A DNA stretch of 20,218 bases from a virus. Shown here one piece after another: positions 8,157-14,442 of this stretch. Each line of letters starts with the position of its first letter. Positions within the stretch are counted from its first letter, which is position 1. The notes beneath the pieces were generated by a model. It did not search any database. It worked only from the letters and a program-made list of their open reading frames with translations, and was not told where the DNA came from. Both the position numbers and the translations under genes were made by a program. The stretch is from the IMG/VR virus record IMGVR_UViG_3300007538_000256, positions 1 to 20,218 of that record. One strand, given 5' to 3'.

Positions 8157-8518
8157 AAAAAAAACTTATCTTGAGCCGCCTTTACATCGATTTGGTTAAC
8201 GAGCTGCTTCGCCTCCCGGAGGAATCCCATAACATTGTCTTTTGTGCATTCTTCGTCAAAGGACCAGCCTCCAACAAGAGAGGCAACAAGAGACAGCTTC
8301 CTCTTATCGCTTAAAGCCTGTTTTTCTTCTGCGCTCGATTCCATAGCCTCAGCGAATGTTTCTTGCACCGCTGCTTCTTTGGCTGCTTGGAATTCATCGC
8401 ACCACACTGACCGGATAATAAGCCAGTCTTTGGTTAATAAGCCTGTAGCTGGGTCCGCGAGGAAGACCTTTCGGCCCTCACTCGCTTTTTCCCGAGTAAA
8501 AAACTTCTCCATTCCCAT
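8132..8518 (-). CDS. Tail assembly chaperone G
   Basis: 128 residues, ending in FFFGKASKDS. The internal pattern (WLIIRSVWCDEFQAAKEAA, then LSLVASLVGGWSFDEECTKD and FLREAKQLVNQID) matches a widespread family of phage tail assembly chaperones whose genes end at a phenylalanine-encoding slippery run. In the lambda model the short G form is made in excess over GT and coats the tape measure while tail tube subunits assemble. ATG at 8518 lies two bases after the stop of the tail tube gene and has only a weak upstream GGCGG, so coupling is likely. A second ATG two codons later is possible. Confidence 0.85.
   Translation of the reverse strand: MGMEKFFTREKASEGRKVFLADPATGLLTKDWLIIRSVWCDEFQAAKEAAVQETFAEAMESSAEEKQALSDKRKLSLVASLVGGWSFDEECTKDNVMGFLREAKQLVNQIDVKAAQDKFFFGKASKDS
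8156..8162 (-). promoter_or_regulatory. Slippery heptamer T TTT TTC for -1 ribosomal frameshifting
   Basis: On the minus strand there is a run of eight T followed by C (8164-8156). In the frame starting at 8518 the codons are TTT (8164), TTT (8161) and TTC (8158), so T TTT TTC fits the X XXY YYZ rule and both tRNAs can re-pair after slipping back one base. The 0 frame ends eight codons after the TTC codon and the -1 frame stays open to 7842. A stem GAGGG/CCCTC (8123-8119 with 8110-8106), extended by TGT/ACA across a bulge, begins about 29 bases downstream. That is farther than a usual stimulator, so its role is uncertain. Confidence 0.75.
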
Positions 8519-8520
8519 AA

Positions 8521-9726
8521 TTAAGCCGCCGAATCTTGGATTGAGATAGTGGTTTCCTCAGTGTTAACCGCTGCACCGCCCGCAGTGTTAAGCAGAGCAG
8601 TAAATGGAACGCTTTGGATTAAGCCTTTCTCGCCGTCGTCTTTAGAGGACCCGCCAACCTTAACGCGAGGCATAACAAAAGACGTGAACGGAGTGTCTTT
8701 GGCAGAGCTGCCTTTAAACACGGCATAAATAGAGACTTCTGTTTCGTTGATAAAGATGTCTCTAAATGTCGCATCTTCAAAGTAGACGGACATATTACCT
8801 TCCACCAACACACGACCCCTGAATACGGCGGGATATTGGTTAGAACCCACAACAGGCTCCGCAGATAGGCCGGTCGAGATAGTAAAGTCCATCCCAGTAA
8901 TAAGGCCAACCGCAGCACCGGCAACATAGACCAAGCCATTAACCGCAGATAGCACCGCATCACCACCGGCTGCTGTCGGGCTAGTAAAGTATTGGGATGT
9001 GTCAGTGTTAACGCCTTTGCCCATAAAGGCAACATCAACGGTAGCCATCCCGGAAGGAGGTAATCCGACCGCAATAGATTGAGGTTTTAGGCCGGTAAAT
9101 ACTTCACTCTGAGCCACATCGCTAAACCAATGTTCAATAGAGAAAGAATCGTCCGTCTGGCTAGTGACAGCGGCGGAGGCTTTCTTACCAACTGCTAACA
9201 GTGTAACGCTATCGCCTTCGGCTTCATCAGTAAGGACAGTGCCATCCAGTGTAACCACGGTCATAACAGTCGTAGTTAGGGCTGTAATCATGCCTCTGTG
9301 ACTGTTGTTATTGGCTTCGGTGAAGCCTGTTGCCTCTACAATATCCCCCAACTTAAAGCCGTCAGAAATAAAGTCACCGGCTGATCGAGTGTAAGCTGTG
9401 CCAGTGCCCGTTACTGCGATGATGATAACCGCACCCGTGGTTACTTGAGCCGGGAAGTCTTGGCGCAATGCAGCCGCAAAGAGGTCGTTATAAGTGCCTA
9501 CAGATAGCTCGCCCTTAATGTTACCAGCTACAGATTGGACGCCATGCCTAAAATCGGCGGTCTGTCCGTCTGCTCTGATCTCATTACTCTGGTATGTCTC
9601 TTTCTGTAAATCTAGGTTGGATTCAACCCGGCGCATAACTTGAGCGCCGGACGCCGCTGGAGCAGTGCCCCACGTGACTTCTTTTTTGATGCTTACTGTT
9701 TTATTGATGCCCGCTGCTATAGTCAT
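8521..9726 (-). CDS. Major tail tube protein (Phage_tube_2-like)
   Basis: 401 residues from the ATG at 9726, which overlaps the tail terminator stop (ATGA) and has AAGGGT upstream. A longer form from a TTG at 9750 is less likely. The N-terminus TVSIKKEVTWGTAPAASGAQ and the following RVESNLDLQKETYQSNEI, then FRHGVQSVAGNIKGELS, are typical of tube proteins of this family. Residues about 115-172 (SAGDFISDGFKLGDIVEATG and what follows) form a small inserted beta domain often seen in these proteins. The C-terminal half has conserved-looking GMDFTISTGLSAEPVVGS and a beta-rich end. Inferred role: hexamers stack around the tape measure to form the non-contractile tube. No sheath gene is present, which supports a siphovirus tail. 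Confidence 0.88.
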   Translation of the reverse strand: MTIAAGINKTVSIKKEVTWGTAPAASGAQVMRRVESNLDLQKETYQSNEIRADGQTADFRHGVQSVAGNIKGELSVGTYNDLFAAALRQDFPAQVTTGAVIIIAVTGTGTAYTRSAGDFISDGFKLGDIVEATGFTEANNNSHRGMITALTTTVMTVVTLDGTVLTDEAEGDSVTLLAVGKKASAAVTSQTDDSFSIEHWFSDVAQSEVFTGLKPQSIAVGLPPSGMATVDVAFMGKGVNTDTSQYFTSPTAAGGDAVLSAVNGLVYVAGAAVGLITGMDFTISTGLSAEPVVGSNQYPAVFRGRVLVEGNMSVYFEDATFRDIFINETEVSIYAVFKGSSAKDTPFTSFVMPRVKVGGSSKDDGEKGLIQSVPFTALLNTAGGAAVNTEETTISIQDSAA

Positions 9727-10130
9727 GGTCTGGTTACCCTTGCTTGCCAAAAGATTGTATTTGATAGTCTGTAAAAGGAATCTACATCCCCGCCAATTCC
9801 CCGCCCAGAGCTAACAATAAAAACGTCTTGCCCTGAGAAAGTAAAAACTGTCCCCGCCTTAAAGTAATCTCGGATGGTGGTCGCCATCTGTTTGGCTACC
9901 CCCGTCCCACTACCGACTGGGTAATTGAGGTCTACTTGCATAATCCCCGTTATTAAATCTTGGCCGCCATCGCCCAGAGTGTTTACTGAGGGCTGGTTTG
10001 GTATAACGTAAAGGGCGGCGTATGGCGTTCCCGGCAATGGATTATAGTCCCTATTTTCGTAGGCTATTGGTAGGCCGAAAGCCCCGTCCATAAATGCCTG
10101 TTGTAGCGCCGTGTCAATCTTATACGTCAT
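9723..10130 (-). CDS. Tail terminator protein (DUF4128-like)
   Basis: 135 residues. The N-terminal ALQQAF...LPIAYENRDYNPLPGTPYAALYVIPNQP and the central GIMQVDLNYPVGSGTG followed by a short helix, then VFIVSSGRGIGGD, match the tail-terminator-like family (DUF4128). It lies between the neck protein and the tail tube gene, where terminators usually lie in siphoviruses. Inferred role: it caps the finished tube and provides the surface that joins the head connector. The ATG at 10130 overlaps the upstream TGA (ATGA), so it is probably translated by coupling. Confidence 0.85.
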   Translation of the reverse strand: MTYKIDTALQQAFMDGAFGLPIAYENRDYNPLPGTPYAALYVIPNQPSVNTLGDGGQDLITGIMQVDLNYPVGSGTGVAKQMATTIRDYFKAGTVFTFSGQDVFIVSSGRGIGGDVDSFYRLSNTIFWQARVTRP

Positions 10131-10531
10131 AACCTACCCTTCTTAACTTCTTCGTCCACTAGGGTTTGGAATCTAGCCACATTTTTCCGCACCATTCCTT
10201 GGGGCGCCTTCTTTGTTGAATGCCCGTATTCTATAGCCATTGCATAGGGAAGGTTATTGGCTAGATAAGTCAGCCGTCCACCCTTGGGGCCGCCTGTCAC
10301 CAAGCTCATCATCTTGTCCTTAGTAGCGCTGCCATTTGGGTCATCGGTTTCAAGTGTGCCTTGAGCCGGAGAGCCAAACGAGCCCATCCAATTCCCTTTA
10401 AGCCGACCCATATCGACAGGAGTGTCATCTATAACCGCAGAAAATAGCGCCAACTCCACGCCCCGCACAATCTCGTCATCTTGGCCTTCAATCTTCAACC
10501 TAAACTTCTTTAGGTCTCCGCTAAAGCTCAT
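10127..10531 (-). CDS. HK97 gp10-like neck / minor tail protein
   Basis: 134 residues with the pattern of the HK97-gp10-like family: an N-terminal helix, TPVDMGRLKGNW at about residues 37-48, then LPYAMAIEYGHSTKKAPQGMVRKNV near residues 93-117. The 'vD.GrLkgnW ... YA..iEyG.s..aP.GM' combination is distinctive. It sits between the head-closure and tail-terminator genes, matching the neck (Ne1) position. Inferred role: neck protein at the head-tail interface. The ATG at 10531 shares its A with the preceding TAA (TAATG). Confidence 0.82.
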   Translation of the reverse strand: MSFSGDLKKFRLKIEGQDDEIVRGVELALFSAVIDDTPVDMGRLKGNWMGSFGSPAQGTLETDDPNGSATKDKMMSLVTGGPKGGRLTYLANNLPYAMAIEYGHSTKKAPQGMVRKNVARFQTLVDEEVKKGRL

Positions 10532-10884
10532 TATAACCGAGCCTGAACGAAATAAACCAAAGGAACCCCGGCTGGCTCTACTGGCTTAACGTCTACGATG
10601 CTCCAGTATACAGAGCCAACTTTAATCTGGTCTGTAACGCTTGGTATTTGCGTGTCATCTAAAATAAACAGTTTATCTTGGGATTGTATCCGGGTCCCAT
10701 CAATAAGCCCCTGCGCGTATTTAGACTGGATTCCAAGTGTTGCGAGGTCTGCAACAGTAGCCCCGGTTTCTGTCTCCGTGGCCCCGTCAAATGTTCCCGG
10801 CGTGGTCCTGCGTAGCGTTATCGCCTCCCCAAACTCCAAGAGAAGCTCGTTAGCCACCGCTGCCATGTCTGAATAAAAGGACAT
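10531..10884 (-). CDS. Head closure protein (Hc1-like)
   Basis: 117 residues. The product starts MSFYSDMAAVANELLLEFG, has ITLRRTTPGTFDG, an Ile/Gln-rich centre and ends IVDVKPVEPAGVPLVYFVQARL. A short N-terminal helix followed by a small beta barrel ending in 'DVKPVEPAG..v.Y.v...' is what I associate with head-closure (stopper) proteins of HK97/SPP1-type connectors. The assignment rests partly on order: adaptor, this gene, neck, terminator. Inferred role: a ring under the adaptor that keeps DNA in the head until the tail attaches. ATG at 10884 overlaps the preceding TAA. Confidence 0.72.
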   Translation of the reverse strand: MSFYSDMAAVANELLLEFGEAITLRRTTPGTFDGATETETGATVADLATLGIQSKYAQGLIDGTRIQSQDKLFILDDTQIPSVTDQIKVGSVYWSIVDVKPVEPAGVPLVYFVQARL

Positions 10885-11384
10885 TATGTCCGCACCGCAG
10901 AAAGGCCGCTATTTCTCAACAACAAAAGGATATGAGTCCGGGACTTTTGGGTCTTCTTAACTTTTAGTGACTGGCCCGGATTTGCGTACTCTACTGCCAC
11001 CGCGCCCTCAACTCGTTTCTTTATAGCTGGGAGGGCTGCCGCTGTAGGGTTAAATAAGTCTTCTCCGGCGTGGACTTCCAAAACTAGAGAATAAACGGCG
11101 TTTAACACTTGCCTCGGTATCTCTACGCTCGTCCAGTTCCATCCCTCGATATAAGCACCAATGCGAGGCCAAGACAGTGGCTGGTCTCTGGCCACAAGCT
11201 CGCCCTTAAACCTATCAGCAAAGGATTCTAAGTAATCCATAGACTCGATAACCTGAGCCTCCAGAGTGGCATCCGCCTCTGATAGAGCCACGCCCCTAGA
11301 CAGCCCATAGGCTCGGACCTGTGCCAAAGTAACGTAACTATTAGCCCCAGATACTTGGGAGCCGTCTTCTATTATTAGTGCCAT
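10884..11384 (-). CDS. Head-tail adaptor (DnaT-like ssDNA-binding family, gp6/Ad1-like)
   Basis: 166 residues. The N-terminus MALIIEDGSQVSGANSYVTL followed by a short helix and GLSRGV is the hallmark of the 'DnaT-like ssDNA-binding' Pfam family, which in phages marks the head-tail adaptor rather than a replication protein. A central SWPRIGAYIEG and a helix VLNAVYSLVLEVHAGEDL follow, also typical. Inferred role: a ring bound below the portal. ATG at 11384 is preceded by AGAGG with 7 bases between. That ribosome binding site lies inside the 3' arm of an inverted repeat (separate entry), so translation of this and the coupled downstream genes may be controlled there. Confidence 0.82.
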   Translation of the reverse strand: MALIIEDGSQVSGANSYVTLAQVRAYGLSRGVALSEADATLEAQVIESMDYLESFADRFKGELVARDQPLSWPRIGAYIEGWNWTSVEIPRQVLNAVYSLVLEVHAGEDLFNPTAAALPAIKKRVEGAVAVEYANPGQSLKVKKTQKSRTHILLLLRNSGLSAVRT

Positions 11385-11386
11385 TC

Positions 11387-11442
11387 GTGCGCCTCTATTC
11401 AGTTAATAATTATAACTTATTTAGGCGCCCCCTAGAGCGCAC
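11387..11442 (-). promoter_or_regulatory. Inverted repeat that could sequester the ribosome binding site of the head-tail adaptor gene
   Basis: On the minus strand GTGCGCTCTA (11442-11433) pairs with TAGAGGCGCAC (11397-11387), with one bulged base, around a 35-base AT-rich loop. The 3' arm contains the AGAGG ribosome binding site used from the ATG at 11384. A second possible pairing uses GCGCCT (11428-11423) with the same 3' arm (AGGCGC, 11394-11389), so two alternative stems are possible. The loop also holds AGTTA/TAACT (11417-11413 with 11405-11401). The pairings are directly visible; the regulatory role is inference. It could instead be a protein operator or an mRNA-processing site. Confidence 0.45.
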
Positions 11443-11513
11443 ATATAAAGTTGACCGCCAAGCATAAAAAAAGGGACAAGGCCCCAAGCCCAGCCCCCAC
11501 TAAGTAGCTGCAT
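11421..11513 (-). CDS. Possible 30-residue hydrophobic leader peptide
   Basis: An ATG at 11513, with AAGG only 3 bases upstream (a poor distance), opens a frame of 30 codons to a TAA at 11423-11421. The predicted peptide starts MQLLSGGWAWGLVPFFMLGG. It has no Asp, Glu, Lys, Arg or His, and is rich in Gly, Leu, Phe and Trp, so it would be membrane-seeking or insoluble. The stop codon falls just after the 5' arm of the inverted repeat at 11442-11433, so a translating ribosome would open that stem. It may be a leader peptide, a small membrane protein, or chance. No homologue is known to me. Confidence 0.25.
   Translation of the reverse strand: MQLLSGGWAWGLVPFFMLGGQLYMCALGGA
11466..11485 (-). 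terminator. Weak terminator-like hairpin with a seven-T run
   Basis: On the minus strand GGGG-CCTTG-TCCC (11485-11473) can form a 4-pair stem including one G-U pair, followed at once by seven T (11472-11466). The T run and its position just after the gene ending at 11519 fit a partial intrinsic terminator between the head and connector genes. The stem is short, so read-through would be expected. That fits setting expression of connector and tail genes below the head genes, but this is inference. Confidence 0.3.
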
Positions 11514-11518
11514 AGACC

Positions 11519-12388
11519 TTATTGAATGGCCGCAAGCACCGAATTCCAACCGGCAGAAATAGCTGTGGTTGCGGTTGACGCTTCTGCGGTTATAATAATG
11601 TCTGAATTCTTTGGGACTATAAGATAAGGCTCGAATTGCTGGTTAAAGGTACTCGCCCCATCTGTAGCCACGCCGGTCTTAAACTTGGTTTGGAACACAC
11701 CACCGGGCCGTCTCACCTTGAGGCGTATTGTTGCAAAAGCACCCGCCCCTTGCTTCTCAATACTTCCGTAAATGTCAGTTATGAACGCATAATCAGTGCT
11801 AGATAGGCTTGTGCTTGCCTTTAGGGATTGTTCTTCTCCTGCTGACATTACGATGTGTACTGTGCTTCCCACGTCAGGCTGGCCCGCAGTAACGGCCCCA
11901 CCCTCATAAACGTAAACTTTAGAGGCAGCCGCCAGCGCTGTGCTGCCTTCGTTTGATATTCTTGATACTCTTGCTAGGGCTGTACCTAGAGTGGCTGCTG
12001 TGGTCCCTGTGAGCGTTACAGTCTGAACAACAAAGGTTAGGTCATTACCTGAGATAGTATGCCCTTCGATACGAACGTCCTGAGTATTAGCTCCATCCGA
12101 TATAATGCTTGTTATGGCATTAGTGCTTACATAAGTTTCATTAATTTCAGCATCGATGAATTCCATTACAGTTGCTTCAGCAGTACCTACCACTGTGTTT
12201 TCACCGAATTTCAGGAGGCTTTTTGGCTTTACCTTAACAATGTCCCCATACGAAAAAAGCACCTCATCCTCTGCATGAGATGACCAGCCGCCCATATCCT
12301 TTGTCGGCAGCGGGTCGGAGTAAGTTACAACCTTCGGGTTCGTCCCTGACTGGTCCTCTACTGTGGACAGTAATATACCTTGCGCCAT
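11519..12388 (-). CDS. Unrecognised structural protein, probable head decoration or head fibre protein
   Basis: 289 residues, beginning MAQGILLSTVEDQSGTNPKV. I do not recognise a family. It is rich in Thr, Ser, Ala, Val and Gly and predicted beta strands alternate with turns throughout. It has no cysteine, no signal peptide and no membrane segment. Residues about 205-285 look like a compact beta-sandwich ending IVPKNSDIIITAEAS then ISAGWNSVLAAIQ, reminiscent of virion surface domains. It lies directly after the major coat gene, the usual position of head decoration or head fibre genes. ATG at 12388 has GAGG 7 bases upstream, so it can be initiated independently and strongly. Alternatives are a neck whisker or a minor capsid protein. 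Confidence 0.6.
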   Translation of the reverse strand: MAQGILLSTVEDQSGTNPKVVTYSDPLPTKDMGGWSSHAEDEVLFSYGDIVKVKPKSLLKFGENTVVGTAEATVMEFIDAEINETYVSTNAITSIISDGANTQDVRIEGHTISGNDLTFVVQTVTLTGTTAATLGTALARVSRISNEGSTALAAASKVYVYEGGAVTAGQPDVGSTVHIVMSAGEEQSLKASTSLSSTDYAFITDIYGSIEKQGAGAFATIRLKVRRPGGVFQTKFKTGVATDGASTFNQQFEPYLIVPKNSDIIITAEASTATTAISAGWNSVLAAIQ

Positions 12389-12411
12389 TGTCTTGCCTCA
12401 ATGTTATTAAT

Positions 12412-12437
12412 GCTACCCACTCGCTAGAATGGGCAGC
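12412..12437 (-). other. Hairpin between the coat gene and the next gene
   Basis: On the minus strand GCTGCCCA (12437-12430) pairs with TGGGTAGC (12419-12412) in 8 pairs including one G-U, around a 10-base loop. It sits in the 59-base gap after the coat protein stop. There is no T run after it, so it is not a classic terminator. It could stabilise the 3' end of a coat mRNA or mark a processing site; that is inference. Confidence 0.4.
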
Positions 12438-12447
12438 AGTAAAACAC

Positions 12448-13617
12448 TTAACCAATAAGCAGAGCTACATGGTCAGGTTTCCACACTTTGACGCCATATA
12501 GAGCATCTACGGCTATCATGGCTTTCTTACGGCCCTTATAGACGCTAATGCCGAATGACAAACCAGAGTGGGGGTCTGTAACGGTCATCATATCGCTAGC
12601 CGCATCACCACCAACCGGGTCGCCGGGCGCCCGCATTGCCAACTCTACCGCAGTCCGTGAAAAGCCGAGACTGTTGTTGTGCGTTGCAATGATGGTAATT
12701 GCTTGGTTAGTACCCGGGACAGCTTGACGCAAACCGGGAGAAGCAATTGTAATGGTGTCGCCTGTTGCTGGGTTAGCACCGGCAAAAGTGGCCGTCTCTA
12801 CAACATAGATGTTCGTGTCGCCAGCGATGGTGAAAGCGTCGCCGTCAACCATAACGCCAGTACCTGTGGCATTCTGAAACGCCAAAGTAGTAGCACCAAC
12901 AGCATAACCAGCGGCGCTAGTCTTACCGCCAGCCATAGTGCCCGCAGTATGGCTACCAAGCTGGGCAGACTCACGGATGGGCATACCAGCAATATCCAAG
13001 ATAACGCCTTGGCGCAAGATTGAATCAGTACCAGCCGAGTTAACTGCTGATTGTTTGCCCAAGAAGTTAGCGCCAGCACCAGTATTGATTACTAACTGGT
13101 TATCAAATGCGCCCGCTCCGTTATCCTTAAGAATCTTGAGGATGTTGGATGCTTCTGTATAGTCGTTAGAAGTAGCGAAAGGAACGGTCGCCGCTGCACC
13201 ATAGGCGCGACAGGCGTTAGCTCTAGCCGCCACAGCTAGCTTTAACTCGATAGCATTAACGTGGGCTCGCATTGCCTGAGCAATCATGTCACCGTAAACA
13301 GTCTCGAAACCTGAGCCGTTGTTAAGGTGCTTAATGCTTTCACCAGTAAATGGAATCTCTACAGTTTCCATTACGTCTAGCGTCATTGTTTTGTTGGCTA
13401 CAGTCTGACCCACCCCTTCTGGGATAGTCATGGCTGGGGTTAAAGTTGCTGGAGTCACCGTGGGAGTAGCAAAACTCCGGATGGTGTCATTCAGCGCGGC
13501 GGCTTCTGAGCCACCATTAACTGTTACTGCTGGAATCATTCCAACAAGTTCTCGTCCCACTCGGTCTGCTGCCACATAGATGTCACCAGCGAGGTCGGTT
13601 AGCGTATGCTCTGCCAT
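12448..13617 (-). CDS. Major capsid protein, P22 gp5-type coat family
   Basis: 389 residues. The C-terminus is the most diagnostic part: GFSRTAVELAMRAPGDPVGG, TVTDPHSGLSFGISVYKG and VKVWKPDHVALLIG match the P22 coat (gp5-like) family found in many phages. The N-terminal region (residues 1-120) has TVTPATLTPAMTIPEG and an E-loop/spine-like LDVMETVEIPFTG. Residues about 237-302 are an inserted beta domain (YAVGATTLAFQNATGTG onward to SPGLRQAVP), comparable to the inserted domain of this coat family. ATG at 13617 has AAAGGAAG 8 bases upstream, the best ribosome binding site near a head gene here, as expected for the most abundant virion protein. It follows the scaffold gene by 14 bases. Inferred role: HK97-fold shell subunit. 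Confidence 0.92.
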   Translation of the reverse strand: MAEHTLTDLAGDIYVAADRVGRELVGMIPAVTVNGGSEAAALNDTIRSFATPTVTPATLTPAMTIPEGVGQTVANKTMTLDVMETVEIPFTGESIKHLNNGSGFETVYGDMIAQAMRAHVNAIELKLAVAARANACRAYGAAATVPFATSNDYTEASNILKILKDNGAGAFDNQLVINTGAGANFLGKQSAVNSAGTDSILRQGVILDIAGMPIRESAQLGSHTAGTMAGGKTSAAGYAVGATTLAFQNATGTGVMVDGDAFTIAGDTNIYVVETATFAGANPATGDTITIASPGLRQAVPGTNQAITIIATHNNSLGFSRTAVELAMRAPGDPVGGDAASDMMTVTDPHSGLSFGISVYKGRKKAMIAVDALYGVKVWKPDHVALLIG

Positions 13618-13631
13618 TTTATATACTTCCT

Positions 13632-14339
13632 TTATTCAATTATTGAGCCGCCGTCTTTGACATAGGACATCTTCTCGTTGCTGCCTAGTTGGTCAAATTG
13701 AGCGCGTTTAATGGTCTTTGTGGCCCCGCCACCGTTCCCGCTGCTTCCGTTGGCCCCGCCGCCGTCCGCTTTACTCGCAACAATAACCGGAGCAAAAGCC
13801 GGATTGTTTACAAATTCTTGTTTCAGCTCGTCCAGTGTGGTGGCCGATGGTTGGCCTTGTGCGTCTACCACTACCGTAACGTAGTCGTCCCCGCGTCTCT
13901 CCACTGACAGTCGCCGCAATATCTGGGGCGCAACCAGTGCCGCACTCCCCGAAATTGTAATCTCATCGGCCATTTGTGCCGCAACACTTTCGACCTTCAT
14001 CTTCGTGACCGAGCCATTAAGGGCTGTAATAGTCCCTTCCTTCTCCGCCACCATGTTCTCAAACTTAGCCTTCCATGATTCGTTTAGTGCCGTTGCGTCT
14101 CCGCTCTTGGCTGCTGCTTCCCTAGTAGCCTCCTCTGCCGCAGTCTCTGCATCTGCTGCTTTTTTAACTGCTTCCTTTTTCTCCGAAAGTAGTGTTTGCA
14201 ACTGAGCTTTAAGCCCAGAAACATCATCCGGATTATCAAGACCTTCCACCTTAAGGATAAACTTATCGCCGCTAGCTTCATATAGAGCCGCCTGTTCTTC
14301 GTTAATGCCTTCGAGTGTGTCCAGTTTGTATTTTAACAT
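13632..14339 (-). CDS. Capsid scaffold protein
   Basis: 235 residues. It opens MLKYKLDTLEGINEEQAALY and continues with a highly charged helical, coiled-coil-like region (about residues 40-115, rich in Ala, Glu and Lys), followed by a compact part with ALVAPQILRRLSVE at about 133-146, and a C-terminus with a Gly/Asn/Ser-rich linker (about 193-205) and a short charged tail (IKRAQFDQL). This build and the position immediately before the coat gene are typical of phage scaffolding proteins, which guide prohead assembly and then leave or are degraded. No separate prohead protease gene is present. ATG at 14339 has only a weak GGGG upstream; translation may be coupled to the small overlapping gene upstream. 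Confidence 0.85.
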   Translation of the reverse strand: MLKYKLDTLEGINEEQAALYEASGDKFILKVEGLDNPDDVSGLKAQLQTLLSEKKEAVKKAADAETAAEEATREAAAKSGDATALNESWKAKFENMVAEKEGTITALNGSVTKMKVESVAAQMADEITISGSAALVAPQILRRLSVERRGDDYVTVVVDAQGQPSATTLDELKQEFVNNPAFAPVIVASKADGGGANGSSGNGGGATKTIKRAQFDQLGSNEKMSYVKDGGSIIE

Positions 14340-14442
14340 ATTGTAGCCCCGCTACGTTTGGATGAGCCCCGCCCATCAAAAACGCCAGCCTTCGCCGGTC
14401 GTTATAGTGATTATAAGCCCTAACTGCCGACGATTGGGCCAT
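14302..14442 (-). CDS. Possible small protein of 46 residues, function unknown
   Basis: An ATG at 14442 overlaps the TAA of the upstream 55-residue gene (TAATG) and has GGAGG four bases before it. The frame runs 46 codons to a TAA at 14304-14302, overlapping the first 38 bases of the scaffold gene in another frame. The product opens MAQSSAVRAYNHYNDRRRLA and is basic, with arginine-rich parts and no acidic residue except Asp15. I recognise no family. Support is the coupled start, the good ribosome binding site and that it fills the only gap between two head genes. Against it are its shortness and the overlap. It could be a small head component or a device for translating the scaffold. Confidence 0.45.
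   Translation of the reverse strand: MAQSSAVRAYNHYNDRRRLAFLMGGAHPNVAGLQYVKIQTGHTRRH

Noticed and set aside
8619-9074. Minus-strand frame of 151 codons inside the tail tube gene
   Set aside because: It lies wholly inside the tail tube gene in another frame and is Leu/Arg-rich in the manner of a shifted frame.
9727-9750. TTG start at 9750 for the tail tube protein
   Set aside because: The ATG at 9726 makes an ATGA overlap with the upstream stop, like its neighbours, and has AAGGGT upstream.
10884-11384. DnaT-like name read as a replication protein
   Set aside because: The N-terminal pattern belongs to a family named for a remote similarity, and the position between capsid and tail genes fits the head-tail adaptor.
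11401-11442. TATAAT at 11414-11409 (minus strand) as a sigma-70 promoter
   Set aside because: The bases 17 upstream read CTCTAG, not a -35 box, and no TTGACA-like element lies at a workable distance. The AT-rich loop of the inverted repeat explains the match.
12264-12455. Minus-strand frame of 63 codons across the start of the 289-residue gene
   Set aside because: It overlaps the better supported gene and the coat gap hairpin, and its residues look like shifted-frame translation.
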